This document shows positions 1-9,295 of a DNA stretch of 64,000 nt, one piece after another. Under the pieces are notes generated by a model. That model did not search any database and was not told where the DNA came from. It worked only from the letters and a program-made list of their open reading frames with translations. Numbering within the stretch: the stretch's first letter is position 1; the number at the start of each line of letters is the position of its first letter. The translations under genes and the position numbers were made by a program. This DNA is from JANQPX01 sp039197065 (GTDB lineage Bacteria > Pseudomonadota > Alphaproteobacteria > Geminicoccales > Geminicoccaceae): contig JBCCUL010000026.1 of NCBI GenBank assembly GCA_039197065.1, forward strand, positions 24,234 through 88,233, in the 5' to 3' direction.

Positions 1-1
1 T

Positions 2-1678
2 CTTGAACTTGGCGAAGCCCACGGCTTCCGCAATGCCCAGACCACGGTGATCGCGCCCACCGGCACGATCGGCCTGGTGATGGATTGCGACACCACCGGC
101 ATCGAGCCTGATTTCGCGCTCGTGAAGTTCAAGAAGCTGGCGGGCGGCGGTTACTTCAAGATCATCAATCGCATGGTGCCGCGAGCGCTCGCCTCGCTCG
201 GCTATGCGCCGGATCAGATCGAAAACATCATCCGCTATGCGGTCGGCCGCGGGTCCTTGAAGGACGCGCCCGAGATCAACCACCAGACGCTTCGGGCGAA
301 GGGCTTCACGCCAGAGATTCTGGAACGGCTGGAACAGCAGCTGCCCAGCGCCTTCGACATCAAATACGCGTTCAATCCCTACACGCTGGGACAGGACTTC
401 TGCAAAGACGTTCTCGGGATCTCGGACGAGAAGCTCGCCGACTTCGAGCTGGATCTCCTGGCGGAGATTGGCTTTACGAAAACACAATATGAGGCAGCTA
501 ACCTCTATTGCTGCGGCGCGATGACGGTCGAAGGAGCGCCTGGCCTCAAGGACGAGCATCTTCCGGTGTTCGACTGCGCCAATCCCTGCGGCCGGCTCGG
601 CAAGCGGTTTCTCGCAACATCCAGCCACATCCGCATGATGGCGTCCGCTCAGCCCTTCATCTCAGGCGCTATTTCCAAGACCATCAACATGCCGGGCACG
701 GCCACGGTCGAGGATTGCGGCGAAGCCTATATCGAAGCCTGGCAGCTTGGCCTCAAGGCCATGGCGCTCTATCGGGACGGCTCGAAGCTCTCGCAGCCGC
801 TGTCCGCGATCGCTCTCGGCGATGACGTTCATGATGACGAGGAGGACGCGGTCGAAGCGCCGTCGGCCGAGCGCATCAAGGAGATTGCCGAGAAGGTGGT
901 GCGCGCGGCGGTCGAGCGCCAGCGTCTGCCTAATCGACGTAAGGGCTACACGCAAAAAGCGACGGTCGGCGGGCACAAGGTCTATCTCCGGACTGGCGAA
1001 TATGCCGACGGGCAGATCGGTGAGATCTTCATCGATATGCATAAAGAAGGCGCTGCCTTCCGTTCGCTGATGAACAGCTTCGCGATCGCCGTGTCGATCG
1101 GCCTTCAATATGGGGTGCCGCTCGAGGAGTTCGTCGAAGCGTTCGCCTATACCCGCTTCGAGCCGTCGGGCCCGGTGCAGGGCAACGATACGGTCAAGAT
1201 GGCGAGCTCCGTGCTCGACTACATCTTCCGCGAGCTCGCGATCTCCTATCTCGATCGCAATGACCTCGCCCATGTCGATCCGTCCAATCTGCAGCCGGAC
1301 AGCCTGAGCGACAGCCGAAAGGAACAGAAACTCAAACGGGATGACGGTGATGCCCTGGCGCGGATCGCGAGCAGCGGCTTCGTGCGCGGCAATCTTCGGC
1401 TCCTGCAGGGCGGCAGCGTTGATGCCGACCGGGCCGAAGCATCCCATCAACCTATTCACAGCCGGCATGGATCCGATGGCGCAGCCGTCGGAACCGCGCT
1501 GGCGGTGAGTGACTCGCCGGAAGCGGCCGTTCTCGACGAACGGCTGGCTCAGGCGAGACTGGCGCGGCTGAAAGGGTACGAAGGTGATCCCTGCCCTAGC
1601 TGTGCCAACTTCACTCTGGTGCGTAGCGGCACTTGCCTGAAATGCGACACCTGCGGTTCGACGACGGGCTGCTCGTAA
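2..1678 (+). CDS. nrdJ: Adenosylcobalamin-dependent (class II) ribonucleotide reductase, 3' part
   Basis: This reduces ribonucleotides to deoxyribonucleotides using adenosylcobalamin as radical generator, in the cytoplasm. The frame is open from base 2 and the first visible GTG (47) is internal, so the 5' end lies outside the window. About 558 residues are visible. They include the TTVIAPTGTIG stretch and the GIEPDFALVKFKKLAGGG segment typical of the catalytic barrel of class II enzymes. The C-terminus carries paired cysteines (CPSC, then CLKCDTCG), as in the thioredoxin-reducible tail of the long B12-dependent form. A strong terminator follows. Family assignment is secure; only the start is missing. 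Confidence 0.95.
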   Translation, partial: LELGEAHGFRNAQTTVIAPTGTIGLVMDCDTTGIEPDFALVKFKKLAGGGYFKIINRMVPRALASLGYAPDQIENIIRYAVGRGSLKDAPEINHQTLRAKGFTPEILERLEQQLPSAFDIKYAFNPYTLGQDFCKDVLGISDEKLADFELDLLAEIGFTKTQYEAANLYCCGAMTVEGAPGLKDEHLPVFDCANPCGRLGKRFLATSSHIRMMASAQPFISGAISKTINMPGTATVEDCGEAYIEAWQLGLKAMALYRDGSKLSQPLSAIALGDDVHDDEEDAVEAPSAERIKEIAEKVVRAAVERQRLPNRRKGYTQKATVGGHKVYLRTGEYADGQIGEIFIDMHKEGAAFRSLMNSFAIAVSIGLQYGVPLEEFVEAFAYTRFEPSGPVQGNDTVKMASSVLDYIFRELAISYLDRNDLAHVDPSNLQPDSLSDSRKEQKLKRDDGDALARIASSGFVRGNLRLLQGGSVDADRAEASHQPIHSRHGSDGAAVGTALAVSDSPEAAVLDERLAQARLARLKGYEGDPCPSCANFTLVRSGTCLKCDTCGSTTGCS

Positions 1679-1748
1679 TGGCATTCAATGTAGCAAGGCT
1701 GCACTTCCCAACGTAGCAGAGACTTAAACTTCCTCCTCCCAAGCCTGC

Positions 1749-1782
1749 GGGCCCGGCATTCATGTGCCGGGCCCCTTTTTTT
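1749..1782 (+). terminator. Rho-independent terminator of nrdJ
   Basis: A perfect 10-bp stem (GGGCCCGGCA / TGCCGGGCCC) encloses a 6-base loop and is followed by seven T residues. It lies 71 bp after the nrdJ stop codon on the same strand. Confidence 0.92.
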
Positions 1783-2339
1783 ATCCACAATCCATTGAAA
1801 TACGGCCACTTTTTGTTCTCTTGATTAAAAATCAACATCGCTTGATAAGAACTCCATCGACTCATTTGTTGCGGCGCAACAACTAAATGGTGATGTAATT
1901 TAGCCACAGATATGTGGAAAACTCGGTTGGGCGCGTTTGGACTGTGGCAGTTTTGCCAGGGTCAATTACGCTACCGGGACGTGAAAAAGAGGGTTCGAGA
2001 TCACCCGACCCTCTCGAGGCATCGGTTAGCCTCGATCACACTTGGTGAACGCAACATTCGAAGGGAGGCACACGTCAGACCGAGGCCGATATCTCCCCTG
2101 TCCTCCATTGCGGTGGATCAGGTCAGCGGGTGGCTGATCGGCTTTGTGGACGACATCGAAACTTTAGGGTGAAGGATGCCTGTGACTGGCAGCACAGCGC
2201 CTTAACGTTTCGGTAAGCATGATGTGATAAACCAAGAGCGTCGTGCACGAGCTGTCCATGAAGCCAGTGCCATCAACGAGACTGAACTGACCAACCGTGA
2301 TCGCCGATATCTCGCCTCGATTTGGTAGCAGCAGACATC
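1783..2339. other. Gene-free region with DnaA-like boxes and palindromes
   Basis: I see no convincing gene here; the 86-codon frame at 1912-2172 has no recognisable domain. The first 130 bases are AT-rich for this genome. A consensus DnaA box TTATCCACA lies at 1781-1789, overlapping the terminator T-tract. A one-mismatch box in the other orientation (TGTGGAAAA) lies at 1913-1921. There is a perfect 7-3-7 palindrome TTGTTGCGGCGCAACAA at 1866-1882, a 5-4-5 palindrome CCACAGATATGTGG at 1904-1917 and a GANTC methylation site at 1859-1863. The function is unknown; two boxes are too few to call an origin. Confidence 0.5.
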
Positions 2340-3266
2340 ATGCATGCATTTGAGCCCGCTCTGCACGATCACATCGATCCGTCTCAGGAAACGTCGCAAT
2401 CAGACCCGGCGGATGACGCCAACGTCGGCACCGGCATCGAAGCCGTCGAGGTCTTCAATCCGGGCGGTAAGGCCCCCGTCCTTATTCTCTCCGATCATTC
2501 CGGCTGCGACATTCCGGCCTATCTCGACGATCTTGGACTTTCTCTAGAAGAGCGCCGCCGACATATAGCTTGGGATATCGGCACGACCGACATGACAAGA
2601 CGCCTGGCATCACGCCTGGACGCGACAGCCGTGCTCAACCATGTCTCCCGCCTGGTGATCGATCCCAACCGCGATCCCTACTCAGCAACATCGATTCCGG
2701 CGGTTGCCGACGGCACGTTCGTTCCCGGCAATCAGGATCTGTCATTGGAAGAGCAGCAGCGGCGAATCCGCATTTCTTTCATTCCCTATCATCGGGCTAT
2801 TTCCAAAGAGATCGCGCGCCTGCGCCGCGAGGTCGGTATTCCCGTCATCATCGCGATGCACAGCTTCACACCCGAGATGCAGCGGGAATGGCGCCCCTGG
2901 GAAGCCGGGGTGCTTTTCGGTGAGGACGATCGGCTGGCAATGCCTGTTCTGGAGCGCCTGCGCACGGAGACATCATTTTGCATCGGCGCCAATCAGCCTT
3001 ACTCCGGTAACCATCCGGACAGCTATTCCCTGCAGTTTCACGCCTTGCGCCCGGGATTTCCGAACGTCGCTTTCGAGGTGCGTCAAGACCAGATCGCAAC
3101 CAAGTCGGACGCCGAAGCGTGGGCTGATCGGCTAGCAAGGGTCTTGCAACCATCGCTTTCCGATCCCACACTCTACCGACTATGGGGGAGCTGGAGGCGT
3201 TTGGTAGATGTCGATTATGCCGCCGTCACTGACGCTCGGGGTCGAAGAAGAATACCTGCTGGTTGA
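2340..3266 (+). CDS. N-formylglutamate amidohydrolase family protein
   Basis: Members hydrolyse N-formylglutamate to formate and glutamate, the last step of one histidine-degradation route, although many paralogues have unproven substrates. The protein shows the family's SDHSG motif near residue 50, then the NRDP and AMHSFTP segments that carry predicted metal and substrate residues. The length of about 308 residues is usual. I chose the ATG at 2340 (MHAFEPA); a TTG at 2322 would add six residues, and neither has a clear Shine-Dalgarno. Its 3' end overlaps the next gene by 59 bp, so the two are probably co-expressed. The local partners (YbdK, DUF1244) give no histidine-degradation context, so the substrate is uncertain. 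Confidence 0.85.
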   Translation: MHAFEPALHDHIDPSQETSQSDPADDANVGTGIEAVEVFNPGGKAPVLILSDHSGCDIPAYLDDLGLSLEERRRHIAWDIGTTDMTRRLASRLDATAVLNHVSRLVIDPNRDPYSATSIPAVADGTFVPGNQDLSLEEQQRRIRISFIPYHRAISKEIARLRREVGIPVIIAMHSFTPEMQREWRPWEAGVLFGEDDRLAMPVLERLRTETSFCIGANQPYSGNHPDSYSLQFHALRPGFPNVAFEVRQDQIATKSDAEAWADRLARVLQPSLSDPTLYRLWGSWRRLVDVDYAAVTDARGRRRIPAG

Positions 3267-4422
3267 TCCTGCGACTCGAGATCTTGTCACATCACCGCCT
3301 GAAGGATTTATGAAGGCCTGCAAGGATCGCCTCGGCGATGGTGTCGGGCATGAACTGCTGCAGGCGCAGATCGAAGTCGGCACACCTGTCTGTCATGACA
3401 TTGCCGAGGTTCGATCCGAACTCACCAAGCTCCGCCTGGGCGTGGCCGAGATCGCCGAGGAATTCGGCATGGCGATGATGGCGTCCTCGACCCATCCTTT
3501 TGCCCGCTGCAAGGACCAGACTCGGGTCCAGAATGAACGCTATGATGGCCTGATCTCGGATCTGAGAGCGCTCGCCGATCGCATGCTGATCTGCGGCATG
3601 CATGTCCACGCGGCGGTCGAGGATGAGGAACTCAGGATCGACCTGATGAATCAGGCGACCTATTTCCTGCCGCATCTCCTAGCGCTCTCCACATCCTCGC
3701 CGTTCTGGGAGGGCGACAATACCGGGCTGAAATCCTACAGGCCGACCTGCTTCGGCGACCTGCCGCGCACCGGTCTTCCCGAATATTTTTCCAGTGCCGC
3801 CAGCTGGCATGAAATGCTGAGTCAGCTCGCCCAGACCGGCCTCGTTCAGGATCCGAGCAAGATCTGGTGGGACATTCGGCCGAGCAGCCGTTTTCCGACG
3901 CTCGAAATGCGCATCTGCGATATCTGCACGACGCTCGAAGACACCATCACGATCGCGGCCCTCTATCAGGCCATTCTCGCGGCGCTGTTTCGTTCGCGCT
4001 CGAAGAACCAGAGCTGGCGGCGCTATCGGACGATCCTGATCGCGGAAAACAAATCGCTTGCCCAGCGCTACGGCATCGACAGCACGCTTGCCGATTTCGG
4101 CGCTCTTTCCTGCAAACCGTTCGGCGAACTTCTTGACGAGATCGTCGAGCTGGTCCAGATCGAAGCGGCGCGCTATGGCTGCCTTGCCGAGGTCGAGCAT
4201 GCCCATACGATCCTGAAGCGCGGCACAAGCGCCGATCGGCAGCTCGACATCTACACCCGTGCGCGCGCCGACGGCGCCGAGCCCGAGGAAGCCTGCCGTC
4301 AGGTGGTGGACTGGTTGATCGAGGAAACGGTCACCGGCCTTCGCTCATCATCCGACGATGCGATGGCGGCGGTGACCTGGAACGAAGCTGAGGAAGAACA
4401 TGAGCGAAACCACGTTGGATGA
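3208..4422 (+). CDS. YbdK-type carboxylate-amine ligase (glutamate-cysteine ligase 2 family)
   Basis: This belongs to the ATP-grasp-like GCS2 family, which joins an amino group to a carboxylate; E. coli YbdK has weak glutamate-cysteine ligase activity and the physiological product is generally unknown. The N-terminus has the signature GVEEEYLLVD, followed by the GMHVHA motif near residue 131 and the WDIRPSSRFPTLEMRI block near residue 220. The 404-residue length fits the family. It overlaps the upstream amidohydrolase by 59 bp and the downstream DUF1244 gene by 23 bp, so the three genes form one translationally linked operon. Start at ATG 3208; an in-frame ATG three codons later is an alternative. 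Confidence 0.9.
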   Translation: MSIMPPSLTLGVEEEYLLVDPATRDLVTSPPEGFMKACKDRLGDGVGHELLQAQIEVGTPVCHDIAEVRSELTKLRLGVAEIAEEFGMAMMASSTHPFARCKDQTRVQNERYDGLISDLRALADRMLICGMHVHAAVEDEELRIDLMNQATYFLPHLLALSTSSPFWEGDNTGLKSYRPTCFGDLPRTGLPEYFSSAASWHEMLSQLAQTGLVQDPSKIWWDIRPSSRFPTLEMRICDICTTLEDTITIAALYQAILAALFRSRSKNQSWRRYRTILIAENKSLAQRYGIDSTLADFGALSCKPFGELLDEIVELVQIEAARYGCLAEVEHAHTILKRGTSADRQLDIYTRARADGAEPEEACRQVVDWLIEETVTGLRSSSDDAMAAVTWNEAEEEHERNHVG

Positions 4423-4714
4423 TGCAAAGCGCACGGAGCTGGAGGCCGCGGCCTTTCGCACGCTTGTCGGTCACCTCAGGAAGCGGACCGACGTCCAGAA
4501 CATCGACCTGATGAACCTTTCCGGCTTTTGCCGAAATTGCCTCTCCAAATGGTATCGCGCCGCAGCCGAGGAGCGCGGCATCGACCTTTCCTATGAGGAC
4601 GCCCGCGAGATCGTTTACGGCATGCCCTATGGCGAATGGAAGGATGCCTACCAGACCGAGGCGACGGAAGAGCAGAAAGCAGGCTTCGTGCGGGCACAGA
4701 AAGCCGAGGGTTAA
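4400..4714 (+). CDS. DUF1244 family protein
   Basis: This 104-residue protein matches the DUF1244 family, small cytoplasmic proteins of unknown function common in proteobacteria. The hallmark is the NLSGFCRNCLSKWY segment near residues 36-50 with a CxxC pair, followed by the YGMPYGEWK motif. In other alphaproteobacteria it commonly lies beside an N-formylglutamate amidohydrolase gene, as here, which suggests a conserved but undefined partnership. The gene overlaps ybdK by 23 bp. Confidence 0.85.
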   Translation: MSETTLDDAKRTELEAAAFRTLVGHLRKRTDVQNIDLMNLSGFCRNCLSKWYRAAAEERGIDLSYEDAREIVYGMPYGEWKDAYQTEATEEQKAGFVRAQKAEG

Positions 4715-4829
4715 GGGCTTTTTCTAAGAGACCATCCGGCCAGTGAAAGCGGACCGAAGACCTGCCGGAATTCCCTTCCGAATAATGATTGCTGGTTAAT
4801 TCCCGATAGCCAAGTATGCGCGCATTCTA

Positions 4830-4846
4830 TTAAGCAATCGTTAACC
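4830..4846 (+). promoter_or_regulatory. CtrA-type binding site upstream of the class A PBP gene
   Basis: TTAA-N7-TTAACC matches the full CtrA consensus (TTAA-N7-TTAAC) of alphaproteobacteria. It lies 73 bp before the PBP start codon, and a TATAAC -10-like hexamer follows at 4881-4886. This implies cell-cycle control of the downstream gene, but that is inference from the motif alone. Confidence 0.6.
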
Positions 4847-4918
4847 AACAATAGGAATCGATACCGCTTTTGCGCGACTATATAACGACTCCCGATCCAG
4901 CATTTGTCGGGAGTGTCC

Positions 4919-7900
4919 ATGCGAACGCAACGGCGACATCATCGCATCTCGAAGGTCCTGGCGCGTGGCATTATGGCGGCGGCGGGTCTCGTGGTTCTTG
5001 CGGTCGGCGCGTTCGAGCTCCAGACCTCCTGGCTGCAGTCGGAACTGATGAGCAGTATCGGGCGCGAGCTGACCTTCGATGTCGTCGAAGGACAGCATGA
5101 GCGAGCCCATCGACCGAAGGCCGGCCCGCATAACGAACGTCTGGGCTATATCGATCTTGATGATTTCGCAGCACGTCTAGACGAGCGAGGCTTCGAGCTT
5201 ACCCGTCAGGCCGGCCTGTCGCCGAGGCACTGGCAGTTCGTCCAGGCCGGTGGCTATCCGATTTTCAAGGAGAAGAACCGCGCCGGTCTGAAGCTCCTCG
5301 ATCATCGGGGCGAAGTCATCGACGACGCGCGTTTTCCAGCCCGCATCTATCCCGCCTTCGAGGCCATCCCGCCACTGGTTTTGGAAACGCTTCTCTTCAT
5401 CGAGAACCGCGAACTGCTCGAACCGCTCGAAGCGAGGCGCAACCCCGCGGTCGACTGGAGCAGGCTGGCCGCCCTGCTGCCGGGTCTGGCGAAACAGCTG
5501 ATCGATCCGAGCCAAAATGCGCCCGGCGGCAGCACCCTCGCGACCCAGATCGAAAAGTTCCGCCATTCGCCGGGCGGCCAGACCCATGGCGCGAAGGAGA
5601 AGCTTCGACAGATGGTCTCCGCGAGCTTTCGCGCCTATCAGAACGGCGCCGACACCAAGGACCATCGCCGCCAAGTGGCGCTCGACTATGTAAACGGCAC
5701 GCCGCTCAGCGCGCGGCGCGGTTTCGGCGAGGTCAACGGCGTCGGCGATGGGCTGCATGTCTGGTTCGGCGCCGAGTTCGGCGAGGTCAATGATCTCCTC
5801 ATCCGCGAGGCCACCGATGTCTTCATGCTCGCGAGAAAAGCACGCGCCTATAAGCAGGTGCTTGCCCTTCTGATCGCGCAGCGGCGGCCGTCTCACTATC
5901 TGCTTGCCGGGCGGGATGAGCTGGGGGCCCTTGCCGATCAGCATCTGCGTCTTTTGATGCGCGAGGGTGTCGTCGACGCCGAGCTCGGCGAGACGGCGCT
6001 CGGTGTGGAACTGCGTTTCGTCGATCAGCTGCCGGATGTCGAGATCGCCTCCTATCTGGAGCAGAAGGCTGCAACCGCGATCCGCACCGAGCTGATGTCG
6101 ATGCTCGGCGTTTCGGATCTCTATGGCCTGGATCGCCTCGATCTGACACTGGAGAGCAGCATCGATGTCGACGCCCAGCGCCAAGTGACCGACCTTTTGC
6201 AGAGCCTTGACGATCCCGACGTTGCGCGCGAACTCGGCCTCTACGGTCATCGGCTGCTGCAGCCCGGCGACAGCAAGGATCCGCTGGTGATCAGCCTTAC
6301 GGTCTATGAGCGCGGCGCGGATGCCAGTTATCTTCGGGTGCAGGCCGACAATCTGGATCAGCCCTTCGATATCAATAGCGGCGCCAAGCTGGACCTCGGA
6401 TCGACCGCCAAGCTCAGGACGCTGATCACCTATCTCGAAGTGATCGCCGAGATCCATACGGGTTTCGCAAACAAGGGTTTCGAGGGTCTTCGCGATGCCG
6501 CGCAGACTGGTCCGGATGCCCTGACCCGCTGGGTCGCGGGCACGCTTCAGGCCAGTGCCGACCGGTCGTTGCCGGCCCTCCTCGATGCCGCCATGAACAA
6601 GCGTTATTCGGCCAGCAACACGCAGCGATTTCGCACCGGCGGCGGGCTGCATCACTTCGCGAATTTCAACGATCGGGACAATGACCGAATCGTCACCGTC
6701 GCCAACGCGATGCGCCATTCGATCAACCTCCCGCTGATCCGCATGATGCGCGACATCGTCGACTATCATGTCGGTGAGCGGGGCGATGCGGTGCTCGCCG
6801 ATCGACAGCATCCGGAGCGAGCGGCCTATCTGCAGCGCTTTGCCGATCGCGAGGCCATGACGTTCTTGAGGCGTTTCCACAGTCAGCTCGCCCATCTCGA
6901 TGGCGATGAGGTGCTGGCGGTGATGACCGAGGTGATCCGCCCGACCAAGGATCGTCTCGCTACGCTCTATCGTTTCATTCGCCCGGAGGACTCGAAGGAC
7001 GAACTGGTCGCTTTTCTTCAACAGCAGCCGGCGACCAGAAACCTCTCCCTGAAGAAACTCGAAAAGCTGTTCGAGGATTACGCGCCCGAACAATTCAGTT
7101 TCGAGGATCAGGCCTTCCTGGTGCGCCTGCACCCGCTCCATCTCTGGCTTGCGCGTCACCTGCAGACGTCTCGGGCGCCGAGCGTCAGCGATGCCTGGGC
7201 TTTGAGCGGCGAGGCCAAGACGGCGAGCGCTGCCTGGCTCTTCAAGACCAGGCGAAAGCAGGTCCAGGATGTGCGCATCAAGCAGATGCTGGAGGAGGAC
7301 GCCTTCAGGCTCATCCACCAGCGCTGGGCGAGGCTGGGCTATCCCTTCCCATCCCTGGTGCCGAGTTATGCAACGGCGATCGGCAGCTCCGCGGATCGAC
7401 CCGATGCGCTGGCCACCCTGGTCGGCATCATCCAGAATGACGGCATGATGCGGCCATCGGCGCGTATAAGAGCCCTGCATTTCGCGGCAGGTACGCCTTA
7501 CGAAACCCGTTTCGAGCGCCGAACGCAGCCAGCGGTCCAGGTCATGGCGCCTGAGGTGGCTGATGTCGTGCGCCGCTCGATGGTCGATATCGTGGAAAAC
7601 GGCACGGCGAGACGCCTGAACGGCGGCTTCGATCTCGCCTCCGGCCAGAAGATCGAGATCGGCGCCAAGACCGGCACCGGCGATCATCGCAACAAGACCT
7701 TCGATCGCCGCGGCAATCTGGTGAGCTCCGAGGTGGTCAACCGCACAGCCACGGTGATGTTCTTCATCGGCGACAGCCTGTTCGGCAATCTCACGATTTT
7801 CGTGTCAGGCGAGGAGGCTGAGGATTACAGCTTCACAAGCTCGCTACCGGCCCAGCTTTTGAAGTCCCTGGCGCCTGCCCTGCAGCCACTGATGGAGAAC

Positions 7901-7948
7901 AATGAACTCCTGACGGTGGATGCACAGGATGTATGGGAATCAGGCTGA
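4919..7948 (+). CDS. Divergent class A penicillin-binding protein (GT51 + transpeptidase)
   Basis: This is a bifunctional peptidoglycan synthase anchored by one N-terminal membrane helix (residues about 15-35). The glycosyltransferase domain keeps the GT51 catalytic glutamate in ENREL (residue 162; usually EDR) and the GGSTLATQ motif (residue 203; usually GGSTITQQ). The transpeptidase domain keeps STAK (Ser495), SIN (601) and KTGTG (917). At 1009 residues it is longer than usual because of an insert between SIN and KTG (roughly 640-830). The ATG at 4919 has GGGAG five bases upstream and is preferred over TTG 4904. Sequence around the motifs is unlike housekeeping PBP1a, so this is probably a specialised paralogue. 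A CtrA-type site lies upstream. Confidence 0.85.
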   Translation: MRTQRRHHRISKVLARGIMAAAGLVVLAVGAFELQTSWLQSELMSSIGRELTFDVVEGQHERAHRPKAGPHNERLGYIDLDDFAARLDERGFELTRQAGLSPRHWQFVQAGGYPIFKEKNRAGLKLLDHRGEVIDDARFPARIYPAFEAIPPLVLETLLFIENRELLEPLEARRNPAVDWSRLAALLPGLAKQLIDPSQNAPGGSTLATQIEKFRHSPGGQTHGAKEKLRQMVSASFRAYQNGADTKDHRRQVALDYVNGTPLSARRGFGEVNGVGDGLHVWFGAEFGEVNDLLIREATDVFMLARKARAYKQVLALLIAQRRPSHYLLAGRDELGALADQHLRLLMREGVVDAELGETALGVELRFVDQLPDVEIASYLEQKAATAIRTELMSMLGVSDLYGLDRLDLTLESSIDVDAQRQVTDLLQSLDDPDVARELGLYGHRLLQPGDSKDPLVISLTVYERGADASYLRVQADNLDQPFDINSGAKLDLGSTAKLRTLITYLEVIAEIHTGFANKGFEGLRDAAQTGPDALTRWVAGTLQASADRSLPALLDAAMNKRYSASNTQRFRTGGGLHHFANFNDRDNDRIVTVANAMRHSINLPLIRMMRDIVDYHVGERGDAVLADRQHPERAAYLQRFADREAMTFLRRFHSQLAHLDGDEVLAVMTEVIRPTKDRLATLYRFIRPEDSKDELVAFLQQQPATRNLSLKKLEKLFEDYAPEQFSFEDQAFLVRLHPLHLWLARHLQTSRAPSVSDAWALSGEAKTASAAWLFKTRRKQVQDVRIKQMLEEDAFRLIHQRWARLGYPFPSLVPSYATAIGSSADRPDALATLVGIIQNDGMMRPSARIRALHFAAGTPYETRFERRTQPAVQVMAPEVADVVRRSMVDIVENGTARRLNGGFDLASGQKIEIGAKTGTGDHRNKTFDRRGNLVSSEVVNRTATVMFFIGDSLFGNLTIFVSGEEAEDYSFTSSLPAQLLKSLAPALQPLMENNELLTVDAQDVWESG

Positions 7949-7978
7949 GATGGCTGATCGGATCGACCGGTAAGGCCG

Positions 7979-8365
7979 TCATCTGCCGCCTTGCGCCAGG
8001 CGGCGACCGAGGAACAGCAGGATAATGCCAGGCATCACAAGGAAGGGCACGGCGTTCGAGAGCTGACAAACCGTCGTCGTCTGCCAGCTGTCGGGAATGA
8101 AGATGAAGACCTTGTGGCACATGTTGGTTCTGATGCCGGGACGCTCGAGCGAGTCGGTCGGCGTGCTGAAGCTGTGAAAGCCGGAACCATAGATGAAGAA
8201 TGCAATCGCGGCTTCAAACACCAAAAGCACGACAAGCCCTTTTAAAATCCTGGCCGGCGAAAGGTCCTTCTTCCGGCGCTCACTCCTTCGTCGGCCGGAA
8301 TCCGATCTTCGACCGAACACCGGCGGCTTGGATTCGCCAATAAGGTCGTAGCGGCGGGCCAACAC
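7979..8365 (-). CDS. Hypothetical small membrane protein
   Basis: A 128-residue protein that I do not recognise. It starts with a basic, arginine-rich cytoplasmic stretch (residues 1-40), then a hydrophobic segment (about 42-62) and a second near the C-terminus (about 104-120). The segment between them holds two cysteines (in MCHK and VCQL). It is transcribed convergently with the PBP gene and ends 30 bp from it. The predicted topology and codon use make a real gene likely, but there is no domain evidence. Confidence 0.5.
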   Translation of the reverse strand: MLARRYDLIGESKPPVFGRRSDSGRRRSERRKKDLSPARILKGLVVLLVFEAAIAFFIYGSGFHSFSTPTDSLERPGIRTNMCHKVFIFIPDSWQTTTVCQLSNAVPFLVMPGIILLFLGRRLAQGGR

Positions 8366-8589
8366 ATGCTCCTTGTCAGAGAGAGCGTGCAGCCTACTGG
8401 TCGATCCTTAATAATTCCTTGAGAGCGGCTGGAGCATGCCCGTCCGGCACGGGATGTGACTGAGAAGCAAAATTCCCACAGCTTGGTCATCTCATGGAGA
8501 CATCAACCAACCAGCCTCAACGCCGGAGAGCACCACCGCAAACCCGCCCCGCCGCCTGAGACCCAAGTCTATGCAGCGGGCCGCGCCCG

Positions 8590-9225
8590 CTAGGAGCCGG
8601 GTTGGTGCTGGGGGGCGGCTTTGGCGAAAGCTTCGATTTCCTGGCAGTGATCGTTGATGGTGCGGATCGTGGGGAACGGGCCGAGGTCCACTTCGTAGCG
8701 TTTGGCGTTGTAGACCTGCGGGATGAGGCAGATATCAGCGAGGGTCGGCTCGTCGCCGAAGCAGAAATTGCCGGCGGTGTCCTTGATGGTCGCCTCGATC
8801 GTCTTGAAGCCATCCGCCACCCAGCGATGATACCAGATCAGGCGTTTTAGCTGATCGTGGCCGAGGTCCTTCTCCAGATATTGCAGGATGCGGAGATTGT
8901 TGAGGGGATGAATGTCGGCGGCGATGACCTGGGCGATCGCGCGAATTTTCGCGCGCGCGGCAGGGTCGCCGGGCAGAAGCGACGGCTCGGGGTGGGTTTC
9001 TTCGAGATAGTCGATGATCGCAAGCGACTGGCCGATGGCGAGGTCGCCGTCGACGAAGAACGGAATGAGGCCTTGGGGATTGACCGCCAAATACTCCTCG
9101 GTGCGCTGACCGCCAGCTCGCAGATCGATCGGCGTCTGCTCGAAGTCCAGCCCTTTCATGTGAAGGGCGATGCGTACCCTGTAGGCGGCGGTACTGCGCC
9201 AGTAGTCATATAAATGCATAGCCAA
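8590..9225 (-). CDS. maiA: Maleylacetoacetate isomerase (zeta-class GST)
   Basis: The enzyme isomerises maleylacetoacetate to fumarylacetoacetate with glutathione, in tyrosine/homogentisate degradation. The N-terminal thioredoxin-like domain starts with LYDYWRSTAAYRVRIAL, the zeta-class active-site loop (usually SSC/SST-x-R-V-R), and includes the VNPQGLIPFF and GQSLAIIDYLEE glutathione-binding segments. The C-terminal helical domain ends with the TLADICLIPQVYNA block. The 211-residue length is typical. No homogentisate dioxygenase or fumarylacetoacetase gene is visible nearby. Confidence 0.92.
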   Translation of the reverse strand: MAMHLYDYWRSTAAYRVRIALHMKGLDFEQTPIDLRAGGQRTEEYLAVNPQGLIPFFVDGDLAIGQSLAIIDYLEETHPEPSLLPGDPAARAKIRAIAQVIAADIHPLNNLRILQYLEKDLGHDQLKRLIWYHRWVADGFKTIEATIKDTAGNFCFGDEPTLADICLIPQVYNAKRYEVDLGPFPTIRTINDHCQEIEAFAKAAPQHQPGS

Positions 9226-9295
9226 GATCCTCTTGATGGTTGACTGTCTCAGCCTGCACTCATGGCAGAACGTCGACTGTCTCGCCGGTCCGGTC

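Noticed and set aside
1781..1921. Chromosome origin
   Set aside because: Only two DnaA-like boxes and none of the usual origin neighbours.
1912..2172. 86-codon plus-strand frame in the gene-free region after nrdJ
   Set aside because: No domain, no ribosome site, composition unlike neighbours' coding bias.
5177..7687. 836-codon open frame on the minus strand opposite the PBP gene
   Set aside because: It mirrors the high-GC coding frame of a gene with clear PBP motifs and has no recognisable domain itself.
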